Source of the DNA: Atopobium sp.
GTDB taxonomy: Bacteria > Actinomycetota > Coriobacteriia > Coriobacteriales > Atopobiaceae
DNA: 18,269 bases
NCBI GenBank assembly: GCA_015259045.1
Contig: JABZHD010000009.1
Coordinates: 1-18,269 of the forward strand
Reading direction: 5' to 3'
Part shown: positions 1 to 6,923 of the stretch, one piece after another
Layout: each line of letters begins with the position of its first letter
How positions within the stretch are numbered: position 1 is the stretch's first letter
Notes under the pieces: generated by a model
Database searches by the model: none
What the model was told of the DNA's origin: nothing
The model's input: the letters and a program-made list of their open reading frames with translations, nothing else
Position numbers and translations under genes: made by a program

Positions 1-83
1 GGTCTTAGTTGCCTAGCCTTAGCTGCTTAGTCTTGGCATCCTGATTTTGGCAAATTATTATCGTGGATTGTTTTTACAAAATT

Positions 84-104
84 TTTTGAAAAAACTTTTC
101 AAAA
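84..104. repeat. AT-rich perfect inverted repeat, 9-bp arms
   Basis: TTTTGAAAA at 84-92 is repeated in inverse orientation as TTTTCAAAA at 96-104, around a 3-base loop. No T-run follows, so it is not a typical intrinsic terminator. It could be a protein-binding palindrome or an UP-like AT-rich element. Function is inferred only. Confidence 0.6.
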
Positions 105-114
105 TCCCTTGGGT

Positions 115-170
115 TTCTCGCCAATGGATACGCCCGGGTCAGCGGTTTGACCTCGCAAAATAGGCGAGAA
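115..170. repeat. Inverted repeat TTCTCGCC / GGCGAGAA with nested hairpin
   Basis: Exact 8-base arms at 115-122 and 163-170 are separated by 40 bases. A nested GGTCA/TGACC stem lies at 137-152. The right arm is part of the motif GCGAGAAGAA that recurs before rplE (6137-6147) and, inverted, before infA (12661-12671). Confidence 0.55.
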
Positions 171-238
171 GAAAGATCTCGCAGCTAGAAGGTATCAAAC
201 GCTCTTCACAAAGCGTTCATCTTTTAGAGATTTTGGGC

Positions 239-267
239 TTGTTTCTTCTCAAAAATGAGTGTAAAGT
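239..267 (+). promoter_or_regulatory. Candidate promoter of the rplC unit
   Basis: TTGTTT (239-244) and TAAAGT (262-267) are separated by 17 bases, resembling a housekeeping sigma -35/-10 pair. Matches to the consensus are 3/6 and 4/6, so the call is moderate. Transcription would start near 274 and give a leader of about 115 bases before rplC. Confidence 0.4.
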
Positions 268-293
268 AGACGGGCTGCTCAAACAGGACAATT

Positions 294-380
294 ATGTCTA
301 AAGGCAGTATGTACAGGACGTGGTCCGCTGGGGAAGAGTACCCGATGTGCTCTCAAGGTCCCATGACCACCGAAGGTTAG
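294..380 (+). CDS. Possible 28-residue leader peptide (uORF) before rplC
   Basis: An ATG at 294 is preceded by AGGA (285-288) at good spacing and opens a 28-codon frame starting MSKGSMYR and ending at TAG 378-380, eight bases before the rplC start. It has four methionines and one cysteine and matches no family I recognise. It is not an rpsJ remnant. Its codons, such as AGG and AGT, are unlike the optimised codons of the neighbouring ribosomal genes, so it may be fortuitous. If translated, ribosomes would disrupt the stem at 320-370 and finish close to the rplC ribosome-binding site. Confidence 0.3.
   Translation: MSKGSMYRTWSAGEEYPMCSQGPMTTEG
320..370 (+). promoter_or_regulatory. Long imperfect stem-loop in the rplC leader
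   Basis: Three helices nest on one axis: GTGGTC (320-325) with GACCAC (365-370); TGGGG (329-333) with TCCCA (359-363, one G-U); and AGAGTAC (335-341) with GTGCTCT (347-353, one G-U), closed by a 5-base loop. About 18 base pairs form with two small internal loops. The structure ends just before the rplC ribosome-binding site (GGAAAG, about 380-385). By analogy with L4 autoregulation of S10 operons it could be a ribosomal-protein-binding leader. That role is inference. Confidence 0.5.
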
Positions 381-388
381 GAAAGAGC

Positions 389-1009
389 ATGGTTAATACC
401 ATCCTCGGCCGCAAGCTGGGCATGACCCAGGTATGGGACGAGAACGACAACGTCGTTCCTGTTACCGTCGTTCTTGCTGGCCCCTGCACCGTTTCACAGG
501 TAAAGACTGTTGAGACGGACGGCTACAATGCCGTACAGATTGGCTTCGGCGACATCTCCGAGAAGCATGTCAACAAGCCAATGGCTGGTCACTTCAAGGC
601 ACAGGGCGTCGAGCCAATGCGTTACCTCCGCGAGGTCCGCGTTGAGGATGCTTCTGAGCACAAGACCGGCGATGTTGTCACAGTTGCTGACTTCTCCGAG
701 GTCACCGCTGTTGACGTAACAGGCACTTCTAAGGGTAAGGGTTTCCAGGGTACCGTTAAGCGCTGGAACTTCTCTCGCGGTCCAATGACTCACGGTTCTC
801 GTAACCAGCGTCGTCCAGGTTCCATTGGTCAGTGCGCATACCCTGCACGCGTTCGTAAGGGCCTTCACATGTATGGTCACATGGGCGCAGAGCGCGTTAC
901 GGTCAAGAACCTTAAGCTTGTCCGCGTTGATGCTGAGCAGAACCTCATGCTTATCAAGGGTGCTGTTCCTGGCGGCAAGAATGCCCTCGTCCAGGTCCGC
1001 ATGGCCTAA
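389..1009 (+). CDS. rplC: 50S ribosomal protein L3
   Basis: L3 is an early-assembly 23S rRNA-binding protein whose long loop reaches towards the peptidyl-transferase centre. The 206-residue product is full length for the family (about 205-210). It starts with the typical GRKLGMTQ segment (residues 7-14) and carries the basic loop KGKGFQGTVKRWNF (115-128) followed by MTHGSRNQRRPGSIGQ (133-148). The ATG at 389 was chosen over an in-frame GTG at 320 because GGAAAG lies just upstream and the protein then begins like known L3. The gene opens the block and is followed after 39 bases by rplD. A leader with a small ORF and a stem lies directly upstream. Confidence 0.98.
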   Translation: MVNTILGRKLGMTQVWDENDNVVPVTVVLAGPCTVSQVKTVETDGYNAVQIGFGDISEKHVNKPMAGHFKAQGVEPMRYLREVRVEDASEHKTGDVVTVADFSEVTAVDVTGTSKGKGFQGTVKRWNFSRGPMTHGSRNQRRPGSIGQCAYPARVRKGLHMYGHMGAERVTVKNLKLVRVDAEQNLMLIKGAVPGGKNALVQVRMA

Positions 1010-1048
1010 GGGCCTTTAGGCAAACACTTAGGCTAACAAGGAGACAAC

Positions 1049-1675
1049 ATGTCCAAGTATGAGATTAAGAACGTAGAGGGAAAGAAGGTCGGCGACGCCG
1101 AGCTCTCCTCTGACGTCTATGGCATTGAGCCAAACATCCCTGTTGTGCACCAGGTTGTAGTCTGCCAGGACGCATCCGCACGTCAGGGTACCCACTCTAC
1201 AAAGAACCGTCACGAGGTATCCGGCGGTGGCGTTAAGCCTTACCGTCAGAAGGGTACTGGTCGTGCTCGCCAGGGTTCTATTCGTGCTGGTCAGTGGACT
1301 GGTGGTGGCGTCATCTTTGGACCTACCCCTCGTTCCCACGCACGTCGTATTAACAACAAGATGGTCAAGCTTGCTATGAGGTCCGTCCTCTCCGGCAAGG
1401 TTGCAGACTCCGAGCTTGTCCTCGTTGACTCTCTCGAGTTTGCTCAGCCTTCCACCAAGCAGGCAAAGGCTGCACTTCAGAACCTCGGTATTGAGGGTAA
1501 GCGCGTTACCGTCATCGTCCCAGACGACGACGTCAACACTTACCTCTCTTTCCGTAACCTTCCTAAGGTTTCAATCTTCGGCGTTTCTGAGGTTACTACT
1601 CGTTTCCTGATCGACAACGGCGCACTTGTTATGTCCGCTGATGTCGCTAAGCAGCTTGGGGAGGTGCTCGCATAA
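1049..1675 (+). CDS. rplD: 50S ribosomal protein L4
   Basis: L4 binds 23S rRNA and its extended loop lines the exit-tunnel constriction. In gamma-proteobacteria it is also the autogenous repressor of the S10 operon; whether it does so here is unknown. The 208-residue protein has the characteristic tunnel loop rich in Gly, Arg and Lys (GGGVKPYRQKGTGRARQGS, about residues 66-84) between a globular N-terminal part and a C-terminal part that ends in VAKQLGEVLA. The ribosome-binding site AAGGAG lies about 5-8 bases before the ATG. The TAA stop shares its last base with the rplW start (TAATG), implying translational coupling. Confidence 0.98.
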   Translation: MSKYEIKNVEGKKVGDAELSSDVYGIEPNIPVVHQVVVCQDASARQGTHSTKNRHEVSGGGVKPYRQKGTGRARQGSIRAGQWTGGGVIFGPTPRSHARRINNKMVKLAMRSVLSGKVADSELVLVDSLEFAQPSTKQAKAALQNLGIEGKRVTVIVPDDDVNTYLSFRNLPKVSIFGVSEVTTRFLIDNGALVMSADVAKQLGEVLA

Positions 1676-1974
1676 TGAACTCTCCTTATGAGGTCATCAT
1701 TCGTCCTATCGTTTCAGAGCGTGCTTTCGATCTGATGGAGCAGGGCAAGTACACTTTTGAGGTTGCTCGTAACGCAGGTAAAGAAGAGATTGCTGCAGCT
1801 GTAGAGAAGCTCTTCTCTGTACACGTCACCAAGGTAAACACACTTTCTGTTAAGCCAAAGAACAAGCGTGTACGTTATCAGCAGGCAGGCAAGACCCGCC
1901 AGTGGAAGAAGGCTATTGTTACCCTCGCTGCTGGTGAGACTATCGAGATCTTCGGTAATAACTCTGCTGAGTAA
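1675..1974 (+). CDS. rplW: 50S ribosomal protein L23
   Basis: L23 sits at the polypeptide tunnel exit and is the docking site for trigger factor and the signal recognition particle. The product is 99 residues, normal for bacterial L23. It has the opening PYEVIIRPIVSERA and the VNTLSVKPKNKR loop that contacts 23S rRNA. The start codon overlaps the rplD stop by one base, and GGGGAGG in the end of rplD provides the ribosome-binding site. Unlike many S10 operons, where rplB follows closely, a 138-base structured gap separates this gene from rplB. Confidence 0.98.
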   Translation: MNSPYEVIIRPIVSERAFDLMEQGKYTFEVARNAGKEEIAAAVEKLFSVHVTKVNTLSVKPKNKRVRYQQAGKTRQWKKAIVTLAAGETIEIFGNNSAE

Positions 1975-1983
1975 GGTTTTTCT

Positions 1984-2085
1984 CCCGTGCCTCTTTTGAG
2001 GTACGGGTTCGTATGCCGCGCATAGTAGATACGCGCGGTACCGTGGTAATCCGGTGTTAGCTCGACTTTCCCTTAAGCGGGCTAG
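1984..2085 (+). promoter_or_regulatory. Structured gap between rplW and rplB (three hairpins)
   Basis: Three consecutive stems can form: CCCGTGCCTC/GAGGTACGGG (1984-1993 with 1998-2007, TTTT loop, one G-U); CCGCGC/GCGCGG (2016-2021 with 2033-2038); and TTAGCTCG/CGGGCTAG (2057-2064 with 2078-2085, two G-U). None is followed by a T-run, so they do not look like terminators. They may be a processing or stability element, or a binding site regulating rplB and the genes after it. Confidence 0.5.
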
Positions 2086-2112
2086 CCAACGGAGAAGAAA
2101 GGGATACTGTTT

Positions 2113-2949
2113 ATGGCAGTTAGGCATCTAAAGCCAACAAGCGCAGGCAGGCGCTTCCAGACAATCTCAGACTTTGCTGAGATTACAACTGATAAGCCCG
2201 AGAAGTCCCTTCTCGAGCCTCTGCCAAAGAAGGCTGGCCGCAACAACAATGGCCGCATCACTACCCGTCACCAGGGTGGTGGCCACAAGCGCCAGTACCG
2301 TCGTATCGACTTCAAGCGTCGCAAGGATGATATCCCAGCTAAGGTCGCTACTGTTGAGTACGATCCTAACCGTTCCGCTCGTATTGCTCTTCTGCACTAT
2401 GCAGACGGCGCAAAGGCATACATCCTTTGCCCAGAGGGCCTGAGCGTCGGTGACACCGTTCTTTCTGGTACCAAGGACATCGACATCAAGCCTGGTAACT
2501 GCACCACTCTTGAGCAGATTCCAGTAGGTACTCTTGTTCACGCAGTTGAGTTCCAGCCTGGCAAGGGTGCTGCAATGGCACGTGCTGCTGGTACTTCCGT
2601 CCAGCTCATGGGTAAGGACAACGGCTATGCAGTTCTGCGTATGCCTTCCTCCGAGCTCCGTCGTGTTCTTCTGACCTGCCGTGCAACCATCGGTGAGGTT
2701 GGTAACGCTGAGCACTCCAACATTGTTGTTGGTAAGGCTGGTCGTTCCCGTTGGGCAGGCGTCCGTCCTACCGTCCGTGGTACTGTCATGAACCCTGTTG
2801 ACCACCCACACGGCGGTGGTGAAGGTAAGAACCACACTTCTGGTCGTCCTTCCGTCACCCCATGGGGTAAGCCAACCAAGGGTTATAAGACCCGCGACCC
2901 GAAGAAGGCTTCTAACCGCCTGATCATTCGCCGTCGTAAGTCCAAGTAA
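2113..2949 (+). CDS. rplB: 50S ribosomal protein L2
   Basis: L2 is one of the most conserved large-subunit proteins, needed for subunit association and the peptidyl-transferase region. The 278-residue length fits the family (about 273-280). The N-terminus [14 protein letters not shown] is typical, and the C-terminal third carries the hallmark [13 protein letters not shown] (residues 227-239) with the histidines linked to peptidyl-transferase function. The tail is strongly basic ([11 protein letters not shown]). The ribosome-binding site AAAGGG lies nine bases before the ATG, a slightly long spacing. The gene follows a hairpin-rich gap and leads into rpsS after 21 bases. Confidence 0.98.
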   Translation: MAVRHLKPTSAGRRFQTISDFAEITTDKPEKSLLEPLPKKAGRNNNGRITTRHQGGGHKRQYRRIDFKRRKDDIPAKVATVEYDPNRSARIALLHYADGAKAYILCPEGLSVGDTVLSGTKDIDIKPGNCTTLEQIPVGTLVHAVEFQPGKGAAMARAAGTSVQLMGKDNGYAVLRMPSSELRRVLLTCRATIGEVGNAEHSNIVVGKAGRSRWAGVRPTVRGTVMNPVDHPHGGGEGKNHTSGRPSVTPWGKPTKGYKTRDPKKASNRLIIRRRKSK

Positions 2950-2970
2950 GACACGAGTAGGAGTAGATAA

Positions 2971-3231
2971 ATGAGCAGAAGTCTCAAAAAAGGCCCCTTT
3001 GTGGAGACTCGCCTCCTTGCGCGTGTCGCTGCAATGAACGAGGCTGGCAAGAAGGACGTTATCAAGACTTGGTCACGTTCCTCAACCATCTTCCCTGAGA
3101 TGGTCGGTCACACCATCGCTGTTCACGATGGTCGTAAGCATGTACCTGTGTACGTCACCGAGTCCATGGTTGGTCACAAGTTGGGCGAGTTCTCCCCATC
3201 CCGTACCTTCCGCGGTCACAAGGCCAAATAG
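2971..3231 (+). CDS. rpsS: 30S ribosomal protein S19
   Basis: S19 is in the 30S head, forms a pair with S13 and contacts the large subunit through the A-site finger region. At 86 residues it is slightly shorter than the usual 90-93, from a trimmed C-terminus, but complete. It opens with [12 protein letters not shown] and includes [23 protein letters not shown], both diagnostic. The ribosome-binding site TAGGAG precedes the ATG. rplV follows 14 bases after the stop. Confidence 0.97.
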   Translation: MSRSLKKGPFVETRLLARVAAMNEAGKKDVIKTWSRSSTIFPEMVGHTIAVHDGRKHVPVYVTESMVGHKLGEFSPSRTFRGHKAK

Positions 3232-3245
3232 GGGGAGTGTAGTAA

Positions 3246-3608
3246 ATGGCTAAGAACACCGATTCTATTGAGGTTCGCGCAACAGCTAAGTATGTTCGCG
3301 TTGCTCCTCGTAAGGCTCGCGCAGTTGTCGCGCTTGTCCGCGGTAAGTCTGTCGAGAAGGCCCTTGAGGTTCTTCAGTTCTCGACTCGCGCTGCCGCTAC
3401 TGATGTTGCTAAGGTTCTGCGCTCTGCAGTTGCTAACGCCGAGAACAACAATGGACTCCGCGCTAACAACCTGGTAGTCAAGACCGCTTTTGTTGACGAA
3501 GGCCCAACGCTTAAGCGTATTCGCCCTCGTGCAAAGGGTTCGGCTTCCCGCATTAACAAGCGTATGAGCCACATTACCGTTGTCGTTGCACCTCGAAAGG
3601 AGGCGTAG
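3246..3608 (+). CDS. rplV: 50S ribosomal protein L22
   Basis: L22 is an early-assembly protein whose beta-hairpin lines the exit tunnel opposite L4 and is a known site of macrolide-resistance changes. The 120-residue product has the conserved [16 protein letters not shown] segment (about residues 19-34) and the hairpin [24 protein letters not shown] near the C-terminus. GGGGGAG before the ATG is a strong ribosome-binding site. The stop is two bases before the rpsC start, so the pair is probably coupled. Confidence 0.97.
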   Translation: MAKNTDSIEVRATAKYVRVAPRKARAVVALVRGKSVEKALEVLQFSTRAAATDVAKVLRSAVANAENNNGLRANNLVVKTAFVDEGPTLKRIRPRAKGSASRINKRMSHITVVVAPRKEA

Positions 3609-3610
3609 GA

Positions 3611-4321
3611 ATGGGTCAGAAAGTACAGCCTACAGGCTTCCGTCTTGGTGTAACCGAGAGCTGGCGTTCTCGTTGGTACGCCGATAAGGACTACGCCGAG
3701 CAGCTCGGCAACGATCTTGCTATCCGCAAGTATCTCGAGAAGCGCCTTGAGAAGGCAGCTGTTGCTCGTATTGATATCGAGCGCGCTGGCGATAAGGTCA
3801 AGGTAACTATTTTCTCCGCACGTCCTGGTATTGTCATTGGCAAGAAGGGTGCAGAGATTGACGGCCTCCGTGCAGATCTTGAGCGTGTTGCTAAGGTCGG
3901 CAAGGGTCAGGTCAATGTTGATGTTGTTGAGGTTAAGCGTCCTGAGCTTGACGCAAACCTTGTTGCTCAGTCCATCGCAGAGCAGCTCGAGCAGCGTGTC
4001 GCTTTCCGTCGCGCTATGCGTAAGGCTGTTCAGTCCGCTCGTAAGGCTGGCGCTAAGGGTATTCGTATCCAGTGCTCCGGTCGTCTGAACGGTGCTGAGA
4101 TGGGCCGCCGTGAGTGGTACCGTGAGGGTCGCGTGCCTCTGCACACCCTTCGTGCTGCAATCGGCTATGGTACCGCTACAGGTCGCACCACCATGGGCGC
4201 TGTTGGTATCAAGGTTTGGATTTATTACGGCGAGAAGATGCCTGGACAGCCAACACCTAACCCAGCTCTTGAGGGCTCCGCTCGTCCTCGTCGTGCTCGC
4301 AATGAGAGGAGGGGCCGTTAA
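3611..4321 (+). CDS. rpsC: 30S ribosomal protein S3
   Basis: S3 lies at the mRNA entry channel with S4 and S5 and contributes to mRNA unwinding. The 236-residue protein has the N-terminal [13 protein letters not shown] and a type II KH domain with the GxxG loop IGKKG (residues 76-80). The C-terminal domain includes [19 protein letters not shown] and is followed by a basic tail ([13 protein letters not shown]). An AAAGGAGG ribosome-binding site lies in the end of rplV. The TAA stop overlaps the rplP start by one base. Confidence 0.98.
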   Translation: MGQKVQPTGFRLGVTESWRSRWYADKDYAEQLGNDLAIRKYLEKRLEKAAVARIDIERAGDKVKVTIFSARPGIVIGKKGAEIDGLRADLERVAKVGKGQVNVDVVEVKRPELDANLVAQSIAEQLEQRVAFRRAMRKAVQSARKAGAKGIRIQCSGRLNGAEMGRREWYREGRVPLHTLRAAIGYGTATGRTTMGAVGIKVWIYYGEKMPGQPTPNPALEGSARPRRARNERRGR

Positions 4322-4746
4322 TGCTTGCTCCAAAGCGTGTATTGCACCGTAAGGTACAGCGCGGTTCCATGAAGGGCCAGGCAAAGGGTAATACCCAGCT
4401 GCATTTTGGTTCCTGGGGCATCCGTGCAGAGGAGGCTCACTGGATTACTAACCGCCAGATTGAGGCTGCTCGTATTGCTCTCACCCGTGAGATGAAGCGT
4501 GGCGGTAAGGTTTGGATTACTATCTTCCCAGATAAGCCAATCACCAAGAAGCCTGCAGAGACTCGCATGGGTTCCGGTAAGGGTAACCCAGAAGAGTGGG
4601 TAGCAGTTGTTAAGCCTGGTCGTATCATGTTCGAGATTGATGGCGTACCAGAGGAAGTTGCTCGTGAGGCTCTCCGTCTTGCTCAGCACAAGCTTCCAAT
4701 TAAGACCAAGATTGTCTCCAAGGCCGATCAGGACGGTGAGAACTAA
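4321..4746 (+). CDS. rplP: 50S ribosomal protein L16
   Basis: L16 organises tRNA-binding regions near the peptidyl-transferase centre and is a late-assembly protein. The 141-residue product opens [15 protein letters not shown] and contains the [13 protein letters not shown] and [25 protein letters not shown] segments typical of the family. Both ends overlap neighbours by one base (TAATG with rpsC and with rpmC), making this one of the tightest parts of the block. The ribosome-binding site is GAGAGGAGG at the end of rpsC. Confidence 0.98.
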   Translation: MLAPKRVLHRKVQRGSMKGQAKGNTQLHFGSWGIRAEEAHWITNRQIEAARIALTREMKRGGKVWITIFPDKPITKKPAETRMGSGKGNPEEWVAVVKPGRIMFEIDGVPEEVAREALRLAQHKLPIKTKIVSKADQDGEN

Positions 4747-4961
4747 TGAAGTACACCGAAATCAAGGCTATGAGCGATGCAGACCTCGCTAAGAAACTCG
4801 AGGAAGGCCGCGCAGAGCTCTTTAATCTTCGTTTCCAGATGGCAACCAGCCAGCTGGACAACACCGCTCGTGTCAAGGCTGTTAAGCGCGACATTGCTCG
4901 CGTTCAGACCGAGATGCGCACCCGTCAAATTGCTGCGGAAGCATCCGCAGAGCAGAACTAG
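4746..4961 (+). CDS. rpmC: 50S ribosomal protein L29
   Basis: L29 is a small helical protein at the tunnel exit next to L23, forming part of the nascent-chain factor platform. The 71-residue sequence shows the two-helix pattern with ELFNLRFQMATSQLDNTARV in the middle, diagnostic for L29, and a short alanine/glutamate-rich tail. It starts within the rplP stop. rpsQ follows 17 bases after its stop. Confidence 0.97.
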   Translation: MKYTEIKAMSDADLAKKLEEGRAELFNLRFQMATSQLDNTARVKAVKRDIARVQTEMRTRQIAAEASAEQN

Positions 4962-4978
4962 ATCGCAGGAGATAAGTT

Positions 4979-5245
4979 ATGGCAGAGACCGAAAGCAGAA
5001 ATGCGCGTAAGGTTCGTACCGGACTCGTCGTCTCCATCTCTGGCGAGAAGACGATTACGGTAGAGATTACGTACCGTAAGCACCACCCTAAGTATGGCAA
5101 GATGATGACCATCGGCAAGAAGCTTCACGTTCATGATGAGAACAACGAGGCTGGTCTGGGCGATACCGTCCGCGTCATGGAGACTCGTCCTCTTTCCAAG
5201 ACCAAGCGTTGGCGTCTCGCAGAGATCGTTGAGCGCGCTAAGTAA
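4979..5245 (+). CDS. rpsQ: 30S ribosomal protein S17
   Basis: S17 is an OB-fold primary 16S rRNA-binding protein of the 30S body. The 88-residue product has [20 protein letters not shown], the KHHPKYGK loop, and the C-terminal [14 protein letters not shown] motif seen in the family. The AGGAG ribosome-binding site lies in the short gap after rpmC. A 110-base hairpin-containing gap follows before rplN, at the classical boundary between the S10 and spc operons. Confidence 0.97.
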   Translation: MAETESRNARKVRTGLVVSISGEKTITVEITYRKHHPKYGKMMTIGKKLHVHDENNEAGLGDTVRVMETRPLSKTKRWRLAEIVERAK

Positions 5246-5252
5246 TTAGCAC

Positions 5253-5333
5253 CTAGGAAACAGCTTTTAGCTCAACCTAGTTTTGTATCTATCATTATTT
5301 CTCATGTGCGCAAATACGCGCACCTCTGAGAAA
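5253..5333 (+). promoter_or_regulatory. Hairpins in the rpsQ-rplN gap
   Basis: Two structures are visible. The first, 5253-5284, has CTAGG/CCTAG arms with an inner AGCT/AGCT stem and ends in TTTT, so it may be a weak terminator. The second is stronger: TTTCTCA (5298-5304) with TGAGAAA (5327-5333) encloses GTGCGC (5306-5311) with GCGCAC (5318-5323). This is where the S10 and spc operons join in E. coli, so attenuation or a regulatory leader for rplN-rplX is possible. I see no convincing promoter. Confidence 0.45.
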
Positions 5334-5355
5334 TTAGGTTCCGGAGGAACGTCAC

Positions 5356-5724
5356 ATGATTCAGATGGAGACCATTCTCAACGTCGCTGACAACAGCGGC
5401 GCAAGGCGCGTAAAGTGCGTCAAGGTCCTTGGTGGCTCCAAGCGTCGTTACGCCGGCCTTGCCGACGTCATCATTGGCGCTGTCCAGGAGGCTACTCCAG
5501 GTGGTTCGGTGAAGAAGGGCGACATTGTTCGCTGCGTCATCGTTCGTACCGCTAAGGACACCCGTCGCAAGGACGGTAGCTACATCCGCTTTGACCAGAA
5601 CGCATGCGTTCTTGTTAACAAAGAGGGTGAGCCCAAGGGTACTCGTATCTTTGGACCAGTCGCTCGCGAGCTGCGCGACCACAAGTACATGAAGATTGTC
5701 TCACTTGCACCTGAGACCCTTTAA
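5356..5724 (+). CDS. rplN: 50S ribosomal protein L14
   Basis: L14 lies at the subunit interface, forms bridges to 16S rRNA, and is the target of the silencing factor RsfS. The 122-residue protein is standard length and aligns by eye from [18 protein letters not shown] to the terminal [25 protein letters not shown] ending. It includes [12 protein letters not shown] and [21 protein letters not shown] precedes the ATG. rplX follows after 11 bases with its own AAGGAGG. Confidence 0.98.
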   Translation: MIQMETILNVADNSGARRVKCVKVLGGSKRRYAGLADVIIGAVQEATPGGSVKKGDIVRCVIVRTAKDTRRKDGSYIRFDQNACVLVNKEGEPKGTRIFGPVARELRDHKYMKIVSLAPETL

Positions 5725-5735
5725 GGAGGAACGAC

Positions 5736-6053
5736 ATGCCTAAGATGAAGATCAAGAAGGGCGACAAGGTCGAGGTCCTCACTGGTAAGGACAAGGGTAA
5801 GCGCGGCGAGGTACTTCGCGTATATCCAGAGAAGAACAAGGTTGTCGTTGAGGGCGTTGCAATTGCAAAGCGCCATGTCAAGCCAAACGCAGCTAACCAG
5901 CAGGGTGGCATCGTTGAGGCAGAGGCAGCAATCGACGCTTCCAATGTTGCTCTTATCGACCCTAAGACCGACAAGCCAACCCGTGTTGGCTACCTGATCA
6001 AGGAGGACGGCACTAAGGTCCGCGTCTCCAAGAAGTCAGGCGCTGAGCTCTAA
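5736..6053 (+). CDS. rplX: 50S ribosomal protein L24
   Basis: L24 is an assembly-initiator protein that binds the 5' end of 23S rRNA. The 105-residue product has the KOW motif at its N-terminus ([22 protein letters not shown], about residues 7-28) and the KRHVKPN segment. It is the last gene before a strong intrinsic terminator at 6099-6134, so here the usual rplX-rplE continuity is broken. Confidence 0.97.
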   Translation: MPKMKIKKGDKVEVLTGKDKGKRGEVLRVYPEKNKVVVEGVAIAKRHVKPNAANQQGGIVEAEAAIDASNVALIDPKTDKPTRVGYLIKEDGTKVRVSKKSGAEL

Positions 6054-6061
6054 GTTATACG

Positions 6062-6083
6062 TGTTTCTCGCTTTGTAGAAACA
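6062..6083 (+). other. Small hairpin after rplX
   Basis: TGTTTCT (6062-6068) and AGAAACA (6077-6083) are exact inverse complements around an 8-base loop. It sits just before the terminator and may protect or shape the transcript end. Confidence 0.4.
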
Positions 6084-6098
6084 TCTCAGAGCTACTTC

Positions 6099-6134
6099 AA
6101 ACCCCGTTATCATCAGATAGCGGGGTTTTCTTTT
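6099..6134 (+). terminator. Intrinsic terminator after rplX
   Basis: AACCCCGTTATC (6100-6111) pairs with GATAGCGGGGTT (6116-6127), with one G-U, around a 4-base loop. The remaining sequence is TTCTTTT. This is a textbook rho-independent terminator and ends the rplC-rplX unit. Confidence 0.88.
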
Positions 6135-6136
6135 GG

Positions 6137-6147
6137 GCGAGAAGAAC
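6137..6147 (+). promoter_or_regulatory. Recurring motif GCGAGAAGAAC, copy before rplE
   Basis: The same 11 bases occur inverted at 12661-12671 before infA, and 10 of them at 164-173 before rplC. A partial inverse partner, TTCTCGTCCC, lies at 6199-6208. It may be an operator-like site; the function is inferred. Confidence 0.35.
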
Positions 6148-6227
6148 GGTGTTATGTAAGTCGTGTGATGACATGAAAAAATATCAGCTAGCTTGAAATT
6201 CTCGTCCCATTTTTGCTCAATAAGGTC

Positions 6228-6233
6228 TAATAT
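6228..6233 (+). promoter_or_regulatory. Possible -10 element for the rplE unit
   Basis: TAATAT lies in an AT-rich stretch between the rplX terminator and the rplE leader, but no good -35 sits 16-18 bases upstream. A promoter is expected because a strong terminator precedes the gene. The precise placement is weakly supported. Confidence 0.25.
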
Positions 6234-6254
6234 TGTTCATTGCGTCTTTCTATG

Positions 6255-6326
6255 GGACACGTATGTCTCGAGGATGCAGATGGCTCCTAGTTCGCCAAAC
6301 TAGGAGGTGCGAGGCGATCCCCGCAC
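6255..6326 (+). promoter_or_regulatory. rplE leader with three stacked hairpins
   Basis: Consecutive stems are GGGACA/TGTCTC (about 6254-6269), a perfect 9-bp CTCCTAGTT/AACTAGGAG (6284-6292 with 6298-6306, CGCCA loop), and GTGCG/CGCAC (6307-6311 with 6322-6326). The CTCCT at 6284-6288 could alternatively pair with the rplE ribosome-binding site AGGAG (6345-6349). In E. coli, S8 represses the spc operon at the rplE start; rpsH is two genes downstream here, so an S8-responsive leader is a reasonable but untested idea. Confidence 0.5.
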
Positions 6327-6354
6327 TTAAAACCCCAAGAGTTAAGGAGAAACC

Positions 6355-6915
6355 ATGGCAGACGAGAAGTACACACCTCGCCTTAAAGAGCTTTACTACG
6401 CATCTGTGCGTGATGCTCTGAAGGAGAAATTTGGTTACACCAACGTTAACCAGATTCCTAAGTTTGAGAAGATCGTTGTCAACATGGGTGTTGGCGAGGC
6501 AGCTACAGACGCTAAGGCAATTGACGGCGCTGTAAACGACCTCCGTACCATTACTGGTCAGCAGCCACTCGTTACACACGCTCGCAAGTCTATCGCAACC
6601 TTTAAGCTTCGCCAGGGTATGCCAATCGGCGCTAAAGTTACCCTTCGTGGCGATCGTATGTGGGAGTTCCTGGATCGTCTGATCGCAGTTGCAATTCCTC
6701 GTATCCGCGACTTCCGTGGTATCTCTGCTAAGAGCTTCGACGGCCGTGGTAACTTCTCCATGGGCGTAACCGAGCAGCTCATCTTCCCAGAGATTGACTT
6801 TGACAAGATGGACCACACCCGCGGTATGGACATCACCATTGTCACCACTGCTAACACCAACGAGGAGGGTAAGGCACTTCTCGACGCCTTCCACTTCCCA
6901 TTCAAGCAGGACTAA
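6355..6915 (+). CDS. rplE: 50S ribosomal protein L5
   Basis: L5 binds 5S rRNA with L18 and contacts P-site tRNA and S13. The 186-residue length fits the family (about 179-187). Conserved stretches are [15 protein letters not shown] (about residues 36-50), [21 protein letters not shown] and [21 protein letters not shown] (6344-6349) precedes the ATG. The gene begins a separate unit: a terminator and a hairpin-rich leader lie upstream. A 124-base gap with four hairpins follows it. Confidence 0.98.
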   Translation: MADEKYTPRLKELYYASVRDALKEKFGYTNVNQIPKFEKIVVNMGVGEAATDAKAIDGAVNDLRTITGQQPLVTHARKSIATFKLRQGMPIGAKVTLRGDRMWEFLDRLIAVAIPRIRDFRGISAKSFDGRGNFSMGVTEQLIFPEIDFDKMDHTRGMDITIVTTANTNEEGKALLDAFHFPFKQD

Positions 6916-6923
6916 CTTTTACC

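Larger units (their letters stand above)
1..238. other. Gene-free upstream region with inverted repeats
   Basis: No convincing coding region is visible on either strand. The stretch contains a short imperfect TTAG-rich repeat (about 4-31), a perfect 9-bp AT-rich inverted repeat (84-92 with 96-104, 3-base loop), and an exact 8-bp inverted repeat TTCTCGCC (115-122) / GGCGAGAA (163-170). The latter encloses a small GGTCA/TGACC hairpin (137-141 with 148-152). rpsJ, which normally precedes rplC, is not here. The role is unknown; it may be an upstream gene's 3' region plus operator or leader DNA. Confidence 0.6.

Noticed and set aside
84..104. Intrinsic terminator at the AT-rich inverted repeat
   Set aside because: The stem has almost no G-C pairs and no T-run follows.
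320..388. Longer L3 start at GTG 320
   Set aside because: No ribosome-binding site, and the added 23 residues lie in the leader stem; the ATG at 389 gives the canonical L3 start.
3374..4384. Long open frame on the minus strand (336 codons) across rplV-rpsC
   Set aside because: It is antisense to intact, highly conserved genes. The protein is Leu/Thr/Asn-rich as expected from inverted biased codons, with no family resemblance or ribosome-binding site.
6252..6290. 12-residue upstream ORF in the rplE leader
   Set aside because: No ribosome-binding site before the ATG, and the frame ends inside the 9-bp hairpin; probably chance.
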